Positions 25,893 through 44,716 of a stretch of 64,000 nucleotides of DNA are shown here, piece after piece. The position numbers were made by a program, and so were the translations under genes. The notes below the pieces were generated by a model. It was not told the DNA's origin and did no database searches. It saw only the letters and a list, made by a program, of their open reading frames with translations. The stretch lies in NCBI GenBank assembly GCA_030141585.1, contig JAQIFP010000004.1, positions 1 to 64,000 of the forward strand, read 5' to 3'. How positions within the stretch are numbered: position 1 is the stretch's first letter; the number at the start of each line of letters is the position of its first letter. The stretch is from Ophryocystis elektroscirrha (Eukaryota; Apicomplexa; Conoidasida; Neogregarinorida; Ophryocystidae).

Positions 25893-27492
25893 ATGAATTG
25901 GTGCTTAGGATATAATGCTACAAATAATTTTATACAAAAGCCGTCTAAAGATACAAAGATAAAATTAAGTGGTGTTAATAGATTACTAGAAACTGATTCT
26001 ATCATAACGGCTATCAAATTATCTCCGTCTAACGAGTAAGATTAAAATACATTTATAATTTAGGTTTTTAGCTGTTGGAACTATATCCGGTGAACTGTAT
26101 GTAACTAATTTATACGAGTTTAAAACAGTGAAGTCCAAAGTACATCATTCTGGTATCAACAATATATCATGGCACTCTAAGTATATATATACGGTTGGAC
26201 AAGATGGCTACTTAGTTTGTACAGATTCAACACAAATAGACAATTATTCCAATGAATTCAACCCTTCCGGGTTTGTATATTGCGTCGAACACTACAGTCC
26301 AGCTGAAGCTAAAGAAGGTCCTGTTAATAGAACTATCTTTGCGGAATCCACCTTGACTAAAGCAGAATCATTTAACGAATCAGTACATAAAAAAAAAAAA
26401 CAAAAAACATCCAAGAAAAAACTTGAGCCACTTAAATCAACTACAGGCGATAAAGATGAAGAAAATATTAATGATGAAAAAGCATTAAGTGATACTATGA
26501 AAATAGATGACACTGAATTTTTATTTCCGTCGTTGCCTACAAATCCCTTATATAATACTTCTATCTACATGGATGATGTAGAAAGTGAATTTGAAGATAA
26601 TGTTATTATTGATGAGTCTATGAAGGTTACATTAAGAGACCAAGATAAGGTTTATAATAGTTTTATAAACATGCAACATACAAAAAATGGGGACTCTTTT
26701 GACCGTGCAGTCACTTGTTGCTGTACAAATAGTGCAGATTATTTTTTAACTGGCGGAGTAAATGGTATATTAAAGATGTGGGACATTCGTAGGTTCCAAT
26801 GTGTAAGATCTGTTCGTTTACATGATCATTTTATATCTAGCATAGATGAGTGTTATCCATATATAATTACGGCAGGTTTTGATGGTGCCGTTAGATGTAT
26901 ATATTCCCAAAACTTTTATCCCAGTTACACTCTCTGTAACTCGTCTATACCCATTCGACAAGCATCATTTGTGCTTGGTAACTATGGATTATTAACTGTA
27001 GATTTGGAAGGCATCAGTTTACTTTATTATAATATACCAGAGAAAGGTAATGATTTTAACGAGTTCCGTACTGACAACAATGTATATTTTGATTTGCTAA
27101 AGCAAGATGCTACAGAATGTGAGCAGTATGATGATGGTAATTATCTGGATGAAAATCAACTATTTGATATACATGAACTGAGGCGTAAAAGACTTTATAA
27201 AAATTTGAGTCATTACGCTACACAAAACAACTACATTTATAAACAAAACTACATGTCTTATAATACATCCAATCTTCTTTTACCAGATGGCATTGCCAAA
27301 CCTCTAGTCATACACGACCAATATGTTGGATTTTGTAGGCCCCATCAAGAAAAAGAATGCACTCGCATTGAATTTTTTGATTTTTGTAATAATGAATACA
27401 TTGGCACCTCTAATTGGTTACCTTTCATAGCATGTGCCGATATATTGCCAATTGATCAAGAAAAATTTTTTATCTTTACGGGAGGTAGTTAA
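25893..27492 (+). CDS. WD40-repeat protein, family not assigned
   Basis: Two exons (25893-26035 and 26064-27492) joined by a 28-nt intron give about 523 residues. Repeat-like segments are visible: AIKLSPSNEFLAVGTISGELYV, ISWHSKYIYTVGQDGYLV, YFLTGGVNGILKMWDIRRF and YIITAGFDGAVRC, all in WD40 register. Between the second and third repeats is an inserted lysine-rich, acidic, disordered loop (about residues 120-200, KKKKQKTSKKK). This would suit a nucleolar or nuclear protein. The ATG at 25893 is the first in frame after a TGA, so the start is well fixed. I could not match it to a specific WD40 family. Confidence 0.75.
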
Positions 27493-27784
27493 ATAAATAT
27501 ATGTCAAATTTTTATTAGGTATAAATAATTTGTGCAGCAGCATCCAGTTTTATGAAGGTCAAATTATAAAAAAATTGTAAACGTATAATATTGTTATTTT
27601 CTAATTATTTAAAAGTCTTATTAAATTAATCCAACAAATGATTTATAAGTTTTATACAAAAATGTTAATTATTTAATTAATGAAAATTTAAGATTCATAC
27701 GTAAAGTGAGCTATTTTGACAATCAACTAGTAAAATATAGTTAACCAGTAGGTTGTAGGTTTATTAAGTAAATGTAAAAAAAAT

Positions 27785-29508
27785 ATGAAAATCCATGTAG
27801 TACATCGGAATCCTGATGACTATCATATTAGCTCGGTTGCTAAGAACCCAGATCCGAGGTTGCATCCTTTTGAAAAAGTTAATATAAATAAATTTTAATT
27901 AATTGTAGGCCCGAGAAGTTCAACGAGCAATAGTTGCTGCCAAAATGGAAAAAATGTTTTCAAAACCTTTGGTGGCCGTACTCGATGGTCATAGAGACTC
28001 GGTTTGCACAATGAATCGGTGCCGCACGCATAAAAATGATCTTTTCACTGGAGCTTGTGATGGAGAAATTCGTCATTGGAATTTATCAAATCAGACGTGC
28101 GTTAAATCAGTGCTAGCACATAAAGGTTTTATAAATGGTAAGGGTATAATAAACATAAACCAAGTTGAATAGGTGTTGTGTCAACGTATAACGATGAAGG
28201 AGTTCTTTCTTGTGGAAATGATGGTTTAGTAAAACTGTGGTGTATGGAATCCATAAAACCTATAAATTTAATGGATCTTGATGAATCAGAAAATCCAGGA
28301 AATCTAGTGAATTTGAGTCAGTCTGACGTTTCTAATTTGCAGCGTGATATAAAGCCAGAAAACACTTGGTTTTCTCAAGGCCCGGCTCGTGCAATGGACT
28401 CTCATTATAAAAAACCAATTTTTGGTAATTTAATAATATTTTTTAATTTTGATTAAAAGCGACGGGTTCCGAAGTTATTGAGTTGTGGAATATAAGTCGA
28501 AATAATGCTATTAAATCGTTTGAATGGTCAAAAACTTTAGACGCAATACAAGCATTAAAATTCAATCCAGTTGAACAAAGCATTATTGCAATTTCTGCTA
28601 TGGATAATTCCATAGGTCTTATTGGTAAGTAATTTTTTTTTTCTTATATATTTGTAGATATAAGAGAAAAGAAGTACGCTCTTAAAATTAAATTAGCTAT
28701 GAGAGCTAATGCTTTAAGCTGGAACCCTATAAAACCGATTAATTTGACTATTGCTAATGAAGATACGAATTTGTACACATTTGACGTTCGAAAGTTTGAG
28801 AAAGCCATGCTTGTTCACAAAGATTTTACTAAAGCAGTGTAATACAAAAATGTTATAATTTGTAACAGACTTGACGTTGACTTTTCTCCATTGGGTAATG
28901 AATTTGTAGCGGCCTCTTATGACCAAACAATTCGAGTTTTTCCCGCTCAGGCAGGTAGAAGTCGGGATGTGTATCATGGTAGACGTATGCAACAGTAAGT
29001 TTGACGTTTACTAATCAATAATATTTTATTATTAATAAAATTAATTAATTACACCTTTCATAATCTTATACATAAAAATGCATATACAAATAATCAGACC
29101 AATCTTTATTTGTTTCAGTGTGTTATCTTGCCAATACTCTCTGGATGGAAAATTTGTACTATCGGGATCAGCTGATTTTTGTGTACGGATATGGAAAGCT
29201 AAAGCATGGGCACGTCTGGGTCCGGTAATAATCAAAATCATATTTAATTCATTTATCAGAAAAATTTGAAGGAAAAACAAGCTTTGGCTTACAGAGAAGC
29301 TTTGAAAAAACGCCATAAAAATGTTCCAGAAGCGAGAAGAATATTAATGTACCATCATGTCCCAAAGCATATTAAGAGAGCAATAACGATTCGTCAAGAA
29401 ATGCGTGAAGCTGAACTTCGAAAAGAACTTAACGTGGAAATTCATTCTAAGCCGGAAGATATCAAAAAAAAATCTACAAAAGAAAAATTGATTCGGAAAA
29501 TAGATTAA
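27785..29508 (+). CDS. DCAF13: SOF1/DCAF13 ribosome biogenesis WD40 protein
   Basis: About eight exons with short introns, beginning at ATG 27785. The N-terminus (VHRNPDDYHISSVAKNPDP, then HPFEKAREVQRA across intron 1) is the conserved start of SOF1/DCAF13. WD repeats follow (LDGHRDSVCTM, ACDGEIRHWN, CGNDGLVKLW, ATGSEVIELW, LSGSADFCVRIWK). The C-terminal Sof1 domain (YREALKKRHKNVPEARRI, then HVPKHIKRA) and a Lys-rich tail complete it. SOF1 is part of the U3 snoRNP/SSU processome needed for 18S rRNA maturation; in animals it also acts as a CUL4-DDB1 receptor. The protein appears full length. Confidence 0.92.
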
Positions 29509-29713
29509 TTTTCTTTAGTTTTATCTATTCCAAATATATTTTAGTTGGTTTTATTTATTTTTATTTATAAAATACCTAAAAATACTCTTCAATTAACCCA
29601 TATATTGAAAAACTCCTTGAATCCAGACACGATTCATACGTTTCTCGGTCTTACGATTTATTTTTGTTTGAGTTATGTAGCTAAGAATGATATAAAAAAA
29701 AAACATCTACACT

Positions 29714-30876
29714 TTACTTCACTTTGCACTCTCTAAGATTAAAGTTTTCAACGAATAATTCTGTAATTCGTTCTACAACGAAAACTTTATGTAAATCAAA
29801 CATACTGTGATTAAAGAAATAAGCTAGGGTGCCATCTTGTCGCACATACAAATTTTCTCCCAAGCAATTGTTTTGAGATTGAGAAAATCGAATTTGAGTC
29901 ATGTCATAGGAGGCATAGTCGCGAAAGAAAATATATCCTTTAGGTTTTAATAACTGTATAGCATTAATTTCTCTCAAAATAAATTACAGGTAGTATATTT
30001 GATATGACTGTGTGCAATTTTTCTGGTGGTATAGCAGATAGAACAAATATAAGGAGTATATAATCTGCCTTAGCAGCATAATTCTGGCACAATTCTGGGT
30101 TCAGTGATTCCTATATTTAAATCAACATCAAATAAGAAAGCTGTATTACACTAATAACATCCCAAGTGTATGCTCCTAACAAATTTCCTTTTATGGTGTC
30201 CGCTGCTTTCATAGTTTCCCATCTTTGTTTAAGAAAATTAATTGCTTTAATGGAACAATCAAATGCTACTGCGGATAACTTGGGATAATCTACAAAGATA
30301 TTTATTCGAAAGTTCCGCGTTTATATAAAAACATACTCTGTAATAAAGGAAATAGTGCATTTCCCACTCCGCACCCGACATCAGCAATAAGCAATTCTTC
30401 AGAAATAAAAGGTAATTCTTTATGCAACCACATACGATCTTTAAAAAAGTTGGTTGAATTACGCTGCTGGTTGTCATTGGCTTTTCAAAATTACATTATA
30501 AAACTTATCCCAATTCTTCACTACATCGGACTTATATTTTTCTAAAAAATAATGATATGTATAACTAACTATATACAGGTGCATATATACGATATGCGTG
30601 AAGTATATTTCCGAATAATACCTATCCAAAAAGAATTAACTAATTTGTCATTATTGATAATTTTCTGAGCACTCTCTACGTGATCCACGGTTACTGTATA
30701 GGGAACGCCTGTTTATTTTATGTTTAGAAATCATAAGATTTGATACAAACTTTAAGAACATAATAAATACTTATAATTTATAGAGTATACTAAATATAAA
30801 TATTACAAAAATCTGTGGTTTCTGATGGATGTAAAGTCAGTTTGTTAATTTCTTCGGCAATATCACGATAATCCAT
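29714..30876 (-). CDS. tRNA m3C methyltransferase, METTL2/METTL6/METTL8 type
   Basis: Several exons from ATG 30874-30876 to the stop at 29714. The middle exons read NWDKFYKA and [16 protein letters not shown], then [15 protein letters not shown], the SAM-binding motif I of this family. The last exon reads [15 protein letters not shown] and [16 protein letters not shown], the highly conserved block of METTL2/6/8 and yeast Abp140. These enzymes methylate C32 of tRNA-Ser, -Thr and -Arg in partnership with seryl-tRNA synthetase or DALRD3. The C-terminus after VVERITEL is short compared with animal METTL6. The gene is head-to-head with the DNL zinc finger gene, with 13 bp between start codons. Confidence 0.88.
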
Positions 30877-30889
30877 CTGGCGAACAGCA
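30877..30889. promoter_or_regulatory. 13-bp bidirectional intergenic spacer
   Basis: Only 13 bp separate the divergent start codons of the methyltransferase gene (30876) and the DNL zinc finger gene (30890). If both starts are right, the two core promoters must overlap each gene's 5' coding region. An alternative is that one gene has an unrecognised upstream exon or a later start. Confidence 0.55.
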
Positions 30890-31422
30890 ATGATGTCACG
30901 TAATTTCTTACCACAAGCTCTATTTACGTTATATAAGCACATAAATCAAAGAACCAAAAATTTAATATACCGAAATCGCAATTTTAGTACACTTAGTAGT
31001 CATTTTTGCAAATTTTATTCAACCAAAAATGTTCCTCACGCACAAAACATTTCTGAGAACACTCCCTTTATAGATAATACAAAAATAGAGATGGCTGAAG
31101 ATATAACAAATGATGAAGAATTGAAAATCAGTTTGAATGATGTTTTAGGTTCAAAAAATGCAATCAATAATGAATTTTATATCCTTAAATTTACCTGTAA
31201 AGTATGTGACACAAAGAGTATAAGAAAGTTCTCTAAAGTAATATAATCAATAACTATAAAATTGTTAGAACGCCTATCTCAATTATGTAGTCATAATTCG
31301 ATGTCCAAGTTGTGAAAAAAGTAAACAAAAATATATTAATTAATATATTTATAGTGCATCTTATTGCGGATAATTTAGGCTGGTTTTCAAATCAACCATA
31401 TAGAATACATGAACATAATTGA
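30890..31422 (+). CDS. DNL-type zinc finger protein (mitochondrial Hsp70 escort, Zim17/Tim15/HEP1)
   Basis: Three exons encode about 160 residues. The Arg/Ser/Phe-rich, Asp/Glu-poor N-terminus (RNFLPQALFTLYKHINQR, then RNRNFSTLSSHF) looks like a mitochondrial presequence. The zinc domain follows: FTCKVCDTKSIRKFSK, then across intron 1 NAYLNYVVIIRCPSCEK, then across intron 2 MHLIADNLGWF. The two CxxC pairs and the DNL tripeptide that names the family are present. These proteins keep mitochondrial Hsp70 soluble and support protein import and Fe-S assembly, which pairs well with the HSCB gene nearby. The stop is at 31420-31422. Confidence 0.93.
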
Positions 31423-31843
31423 AAATCCAAAACTCCTTATCAATTTTAAAACTATTCAACACAATCCCAAATCATTCTTTACACTTAAAAAATGCTGCTT
31501 ACAGCAAACTAAATCGGATACGAGAATTGTTTAATTCTTCAAATCAAATCAATATCGTCTCCGCCTTTGGGAGTAAGCTTTAGAAGTAGTGAAAAAAGGG
31601 AAGTTGCCACCGTCAAACATTCTAATAAAAAAGCAAATATACAGTTTGATTACTCATGGTTATTTATAATCAATAAAATTGTATATTCATATATATACAT
31701 ATAAACATCACTAAATATAGTCATATGAACAAGCATATAGATATATGTGTTTAAACATAAAGTTAATTATTTATATACACTTTAATTGATAGTACTATAT
31801 GCAATTTATATTTAATTTTGCCTAAATAGATTATTTTGTTTTT
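31423..31843. other. Intergenic region, nothing recognised
   Basis: About 420 bp of AT-rich sequence between convergent genes, with no coherent open frame, structured RNA or repeat beyond short ATAT runs. Confidence 0.55.
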
Positions 31844-32297
31844 TTACTGTGTAAATATAAATGGAAAATCATCAGCTCTGCCATTTGTGTGAAACGTGTA
31901 ATACGTAGCATGTCCTCCTCCTCGCTGAGGATATTCCCCAGAGAAGAAAAAGTCATTGTTTTGCTGTTGATAATTAGGGTTTAAGCCAGCTTCACCATAC
32001 TTATCATATAACTTTCTCTTTGCTGAACATAACATAAACTTCTACATTAAATATGATACCTGGATCTGTTAATACTTCATAAGCATCCCTTATTTTAAGA
32101 AACTGTTTTTTGGAACCACCCAGATCTGGATGGTGCAGTTTTGACAACTTGTGATACTCTCTTTTAATCTCCTTGAGAGAGGCAGTTTTCTTCACACCAA
32201 GTATTTTATAATAGTCAGTCTCTCCCAATACCAAATTAATTTTGATCCCATAAAATAAAAAAATCAAAAATGGAACTTTAAAATTAAACCAAATCAT
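31844..32297 (-). CDS. Short DnaJ-domain protein with signal peptide (ER J-protein-like)
   Basis: Two exons join at VLTDP/AKRKLYDKYGEAG. The first about 25 residues are a hydrophobic signal or anchor sequence (FLIFLFYGIKINLVLG), directly followed by the J domain TDYYKILGVKKTASLKEIK with the HPD motif in LHHPDLGG. After the J domain comes a short Gln/Gly/Phe-rich piece (QQQNNDFFFSGEYPQRGGG) and the frame stops, so there is no cysteine-rich or client-binding domain. A tiny further exon beyond 31844 cannot be excluded. The layout suits a small ER-lumenal co-chaperone that stimulates BiP. Confidence 0.8.
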
Positions 32298-32482
32298 AAT
32301 ATTACAAATTGTTTATTTTTTTATATTTCAGAAAAATTGCGAGAAAATGAATAAATTAATACAAAAACAGAGATTGCCTATTAAGATGAAGAGTTTTGAC
32401 ATGATTTCTTAATACAAATTTTTATGAACGTTAATTATAATAAAAATACAATAAGAAAATAAATGAGATTAATTTCATGAGT

Positions 32483-35583
<3,101 letters not shown>

Positions 35584-35763
35584 AAATATCCAAAATTATA
35601 CCCGCTCTAAGCCTAAATAACCCAAAATAAAATATAAGCTGCACGCAGTGTAGCGAAAATTTTTCTGAGTGTAATGGTCACCTTATTAAATATTATCATA
35701 GCTTTTTTATATAGCAAAAAATAATAATGTGAAAGATTTATAGGAACAGATAATTGAGCCTAG

Positions 35764-39447
<3,684 letters not shown>

Positions 39448-39489
39448 AGCAAAAATCAGTAAAATATGTCTTTGATATATCGCATTGAA

Positions 39490-40935
39490 TCAATAACGAT
39501 AAGTATTTCTTTTAAATGGTCCAGTTAGACCAACATTAATATAATCAGCTTGTTTGGGGCTCAATTTGGTCAATTTGGCTTGAAGACTGGGTAAATGTAA
39601 CTGAGCAACTTTCTCATCTAACTCTTTTGGAAGCACATAAACTTTCTTTTCATATTTGTTTTTGTGCTTTTGTGCCCATAGATCTAATTGAGCAAGCACT
39701 TGGTTTGTAAAACTGCAAGACATCACGAAGCTAGGATGCCCTGTTGCACACCCTAAATTAACTAAGCGACCTTCTGCTAATACTATAACTCCTCTTTTAG
39801 TATCAGGGAATACAAAGCGGTCAACTTGAGGTTTAATTTGATCGTGAATTATTCCTTGTACTGCTTTCAATCCATTATAATCAATCTCGTTATCAAAATG
39901 ACCTATATTACAAACAATACTATTGTTTTTCATTTTATGCATATGCTCGACCATTATTATATCACAATTTCCTGTGGCTGTTATAAACACATCAGTTGTT
40001 TCAACTTCATCTTCAAGTGTGGATACGTGATATCCTTCCATGCACGCTTGCAAAGCGCAAATTGGGTCTATTTCGGATACATAAACTTTTGCACCGCATG
40101 CTTTCATTGCTGCTGCACATCCTTTACCTACATCTCCAAAACCGCATACAAATACTTTTTTGCCTGCTAGCATGACATCAGTTGCGCGCATCAAAGCATC
40201 TGGTAAAGAGTGTCTGCAACCATATATATTGTCGAATTTCGATTTTGTGACAGAGTCATTTACATTAATGACTGGAAATAATAAGGTTTTTTGTTGCATC
40301 ATGACGTAAAATTGATTGATTCCTGTAGTGGTTTCTTCAGATACCCCGATTATGTTTTGCGCAACATTTCTCCAATAAGTAGGAGGTTTTTGCTCTTTTT
40401 CTATAGCAGCTTCCATCTGTTTTCGTAACATTGTAAGTAAAATTTGTTTATCCGCAGAAGTTTCTGCTGAAGGGTCTGGCAAAGTACCAGTTTTCTCGTA
40501 TTCGACTTCTGCTGCAACACCAGTATGTACTACAAGAGATGCATCGCCTCCATCGTCAATTATCATATCAGGGCCACCATTCGGCCACATTAAAGCTTGA
40601 AATGTACACCACCAATATTCTTCCAATGTCTCATTTTTCCAGGCAAACATCACACAAGATTTGTCTCTATATACAGCAGCAGCAGCGTGATCTTGAGTAG
40701 AGAATACATTACAACTGCACCATCTTAAAGAAGCTCCTAGTTCTTTAAGAGTTTCAATTAAAACTGCTGTTTGTACAGTAGCATGTAAAGAACCCGAAAT
40801 TTTGGCACCCTTAAGTGGTTGCACTAATTTAAATTGCTCTCTACATGCCATCAATCCTGGCATCTCTTGCTCTGCCAATTGTATTTCTTTTCTTCCCCAA
40901 TCAGCAAGACTTATATCAGCAATTTTTCCTTCCAT
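39490..40935 (-). CDS. AHCY: S-adenosylhomocysteinase
   Basis: An intronless 481-residue frame. It hydrolyses S-adenosylhomocysteine to adenosine and homocysteine, keeping methyltransferases active. Family marks: [21 protein letters not shown] at the N-terminus, [22 protein letters not shown], the NAD-binding [52 protein letters not shown] and the C-terminal YRY that contacts NAD of the neighbouring subunit. Between [10 protein letters not shown] and GVSEETTTG there is an extra segment of about 40 residues (KTGTLPDP, then [12 protein letters not shown]) found in plant, alveolate and many protist and bacterial enzymes but not in animals. The protein appears complete. The stop is 42 bp from the stop of the convergent DHX16 gene. 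Confidence 0.97.
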   Translation of the reverse strand: MEGKIADISLADWGRKEIQLAEQEMPGLMACREQFKLVQPLKGAKISGSLHATVQTAVLIETLKELGASLRWCSCNVFSTQDHAAAAVYRDKSCVMFAWKNETLEEYWWCTFQALMWPNGGPDMIIDDGGDASLVVHTGVAAEVEYEKTGTLPDPSAETSADKQILLTMLRKQMEAAIEKEQKPPTYWRNVAQNIIGVSEETTTGINQFYVMMQQKTLLFPVINVNDSVTKSKFDNIYGCRHSLPDALMRATDVMLAGKKVFVCGFGDVGKGCAAAMKACGAKVYVSEIDPICALQACMEGYHVSTLEDEVETTDVFITATGNCDIIMVEHMHKMKNNSIVCNIGHFDNEIDYNGLKAVQGIIHDQIKPQVDRFVFPDTKRGVIVLAEGRLVNLGCATGHPSFVMSCSFTNQVLAQLDLWAQKHKNKYEKKVYVLPKELDEKVAQLHLPSLQAKLTKLSPKQADYINVGLTGPFKRNTYRY

Positions 40936-41178
40936 TATGAAACAGATTTATTATCAGGCACTTCTTTTCAAACATCAAAGAAAAATTAAAACCTATTAAT
41001 TATACTGAAAAAGAAATTTGCAATAAAAGAATACAACTTTTTTCTTGACTATGTAAAGAATTTATGTCTATAAACTATTTGTATATTTTTTTTTAGTATA
41101 ACTTTGATTGTACGCTACAAATTTTTTAAAATTGAGCTTGAATAAATAATAATGATTAATTTAATACAAAATTATTAG

Positions 41179-41555
41179 GTTTCAAAAATACATTTCAAAA
41201 ACTCTTATTAATTCCAGTTCGGCATTTAGAAGTATAAGGTTTATAACAACTCAACATTGGAAATGTTGGATGTGTGATAATCATCAAAATATTAATTATG
41301 AAAATTTACATTCCTCAAATTATTTAAATAATTTGCAACAATTAGACATCTCAAAATATTTCTTTTGCAAAGTAATCAATTCATTAAACCTAGCTGTATG
41401 CTAGAGCTGTAATTCTATCCGGACCCCACACAAGCCAATTTCAAAACCTAAAGACATTTTTGATTTCTACTTCATGTAATTCATAATAATTTACCCAAAT
41501 TATTGCTCGCTTTAAATATAAATAGATAAAAAATTGTTATTAAATATTTATTATT

Positions 41556-41596
<41 letters not shown>

Positions 41597-42605
41597 ATTA
41601 TTTAAAAAATGCGAAAAATCTTTCTTAGTATAAAGATTTGAACATATGATTGTACGGATACAACAAATTAGACCAAGCAGACAAGTATTTGTTAATCAAA
41701 ATTAATTATATATATTGTTTAATATTGTTTAATTTTACTTATAACTATGAAATAGGGTTTTATATGAAAATTACTATACAACTTTTTTTATGATTACAGA
41801 ATTCCTCCTCAGTTTAACATAGAACCGTTATATTTGTCTACATTGTATAAAATAATTCAAAGAAAATTACACCCAGATTATTTCACAAATCGATCAAAAG
41901 TATGTTGCAATGTTTTATGATAGTAAAGCCATAAGCAAAAACATATGTTACTTATGTATTTTTGATAATGCTGTACATGAAAATCAATTATACTACAATT
42001 GTGCATACTGATTTTATGTGTACAATCTCCAACTCATATCAGCAATAATTCTGAATAAATTATTTTTATTTATATTACTCTTTTATTTATTGAGTTGCTT
42101 TATTCAGGAAGAAATATCCCATGCTTCATATTGGTCTACTTTGACGAATTCATATTATAAAGAAATTATAGACCCTATAAAAAGAGCTGCTAATCTTTTA
42201 GACATATACGGCCATAAAGTTAGTGACAATGTTGAAGATCAAAAGTTTCTTTACGAGATTTTTCAAGTAAAATTTCAAATTTATTAGAAATAAATTAACA
42301 TTTAATTACTTTTGTATATATAATACAAAAAAACATTTATCAAAACAATTTATAATTTTTTTTTTTTTTCAGTACGATGACGAAGCCGAAAAAATTCAAA
42401 CAGCAAAAGAAGCGGAAGATCTCATTAAGTAAAAACTTCTATCGTAACGAATTGTTTCAGAAAATTGAGCACGAAACTAGAGACAAATATGATAAATTTG
42501 AACAAATCGTTTCAATTAAAAAATTATTATGAAGCGGGTTTGTATTTAAAAAAATGTCAAATGTATAATCGCTTGATCGAAACAATTAAAAAGATGCATT
42601 ATTGA
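41179..42605 (+). CDS. HSCB: HSCB/Jac1 mitochondrial Fe-S cluster co-chaperone (5' end uncertain)
   Basis: Six exons join in frame. The first reads a basic, Ser-rich presequence-like stretch (FQKYISKTLINSSSAFRS) and then CWMCDN. After a 36-nt intron comes FFCKSCNSI, completing the two CxxC motifs typical of animal and protist HSCB. KPKDIFDFYF follows, then across a roughly 320-nt intron YKIIQRKLHPDYF with the J-domain HPD. EEISHASYWSTLTNSY and DPIKRAANLLDIYG match HSCB helices, and the C-terminal three-helix region ends at TGA 42603-42605. HSCB delivers the ISCU scaffold to mitochondrial Hsp70. The initiating ATG lies in an upstream exon that I could not fix; the coding part given starts at the first sure exon. 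Confidence 0.87.
41560..41593. repeat. (TA)n microsatellite in an intron
   Basis: About 16 TA repeats in the long intron of the HSCB gene (41479-41801). Confidence 0.85.
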
Positions 42606-42607
42606 AT

Positions 42608-44716
42608 TCAAGGTGTAAAATCATTAACTTCATATATTTTTGCAAGATCAAGCAATTCTTCAGTTACATATGGAGCTTCATCTTCGTCAGGATTCTCAGC
42701 AGTCCACAATAAAGCTTGTCTTAATTCTTTTATTTCTTCAATATTTGAATCTTTTTGCTTATTGATAATCAATTTACTAAGTTCGTTAGAAGTAATACTT
42801 AAGTCGTCTTTAGGTTGCACAGTAGGAGTTATATTATTTTTCATTTTATATTTAATAACTTCTTCCCTTTTTTTTCTATGTTTTTGAATGAACCTATGCA
42901 TTTTAAGAGATTTTTCGGGAATATCATCAGCATCAAAATTAGCTTCAATATCATCTTTGGACAAAGGAGAATGTTTAGCACTTTCGATTTCCGCTAAAAA
43001 GTCAGACCCCAATTCCTCTAAATGTGTCCTAGCTAACATCCATAGTGGTATACTTTTTCTTCGAGCAGTTGAAGTTGTTTGCACTTTTTCTCTGTCTGAA
43101 AACATAATAATATTTAACATTGAAAAAAAAAAAAAAAAAAAAAAAGAAGTTTGATGCATTTTTCATACCTTCATCTTTAAGGTTTTGAATAAATCTTGGT
43201 GTTTCATAATTAGAGTTGGAGTTTTCATTTCGGTGAACAATGTGCATAATTTGGTCCATCTATCATAAGAAACTTTTTTTCATACCATGAAACAAATTAC
43301 CTTCCATTTACGAGTATTGCCTTTCACAGGGAGATCAATATTTTCGATTTTAAGGGGTTTAGGTTTGCGTCTATAAAAACAAGTAATAAAATGTAAATGT
43401 GTACAAATAATCTTTTAAGTAATATTAAATAAAATTACGCCTACTTTTGTTTTTTCTGTTCAAGCTCATCAAATTTAAGAGCGCATTCTTCTCCAGTGTA
43501 CTTTCCGTAGCTTCTTAGTTCATTGGCAACAAGTTCCCAATAACTAACAATAATAAGTTCATTTTGACAAATTATTTATTTACTTGGACTCAGATAATGG
43601 GAATTTGCTGATAGCATTTGTGAAAGCTTTGAGTATTTTTTTATTCCATTTATTCTCTACAGCTTCATTTTCCTTAGCAAGGTGGTTTTGCTGTTGTATA
43701 TTTTTCTTTTTACTAGGCTTATTTTCGCTTTTAGATCTATTTGAAGATTTTTTTATTTGAGTAGGTGGAATACAATCGGAGAATATTTTGGGACTATCAT
43801 TTGTTACTGAAGAACCGTGGTTGGAGCTTAAACTAGGCGTTGTAATAAAAACTTTGCTTCTTGATGGTGTCTTGGAAAAACTACTCACGGTTTTTTTTAA
43901 CTGTGAAATATTCGATTTCGCAGTAAGTTTTGAATAATTTTTTTTACTAATTGAGTTATTTAAATCAACTTTTGATAGCGCTATTTTACTGGGATAGGAC
44001 TCTGGAACTTTGATAATTTCAGAATCTTTCAATTTGTTTTTAGGCCTAATATTTGGAAAATCCTTTTTCTTCAAACTATTTTTCTTTCCACAGGAAGAGG
44101 ATTCTGGAAGGCTTTGCTTCATAGAATATTTCAAATTTTTCCGTGTAATCATTCTTGTATTGAAGATTGTATCAGTTTTTAATTGGGGTTTATCAAGTTT
44201 AGGTTTCAAAGGTGTCTTGGACTTAACTGTAACGCTAGAGGTGGTAATTGATTCTTTAAATTTTACAAGTGTATTTTGATTTGGATGATCAATCAGTCGA
44301 CGAGCGGAATTTAAAGCTGATTCCAATGAAGTAGAGGATATTACACGTGAATGAGTCTCATTTGAATCAAATAAACTGAATTTGGGACAAGTGGGCTTGT
44401 CATCTACTTTATTTCCATTTATAGAAGCAGCAGATTTAAATGAATTACTAGATTTTTTCTTTAAACTTAATCGGCTATTGGGCGACTCAGTTTTTGTATT
44501 TAAAAGTTTGGAAGGTGTAGTAGTTAATTTATACAAATTTGATACACTGGAATTTCCTTCAAATTTTGCACTATTTTTGAAAATATCTTCAGCTTTATGA
44601 TTAGTTTCTTTCTGTCGAATACCGTCTACTCTTTTTTGAGAATTTATTGAAGATGAATTTGTTTGCCGTGCTAAGGACAACCATGCTGGTTCAATATATT
44701 CATTATAAAATTTCAT
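42608..44716 (-). CDS. SANT/Myb-domain protein, possibly Mis18BP1-like
   Basis: Exons from ATG 44714-44716 to the stop at 42608 give about 600 residues. The first 340 are Ser/Lys/Asn-rich and disordered. A SANT/Myb unit is assembled across an intron: WNKKILKAFTNAISKFPLSE, then YWELVANELRS, then YTGEECALKFDEL. The spacing of Trp residues and the EEC-KF ending fit the SANT repeat of Mis18BP1/KNL2 and related chromatin proteins. The C-terminal part is charged and helical, with segments ARRKSIPLWMLARTHLEEL and HRFIQKHRKKREEV. A chromatin or centromere role is a guess from the SANT repeat alone. An intron near 43120 contains a run of 24 A on the + strand. The stop is 2 bp from the stop of the convergent HSCB gene. 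Confidence 0.7.

Noticed and set aside
43029..43259. ORFs with long Phe or Lys runs (poly-T/poly-A) near 43130
   Set aside because: The run is a homopolymer inside an intron of the SANT-domain gene. Exons on both sides join in frame when it is removed.
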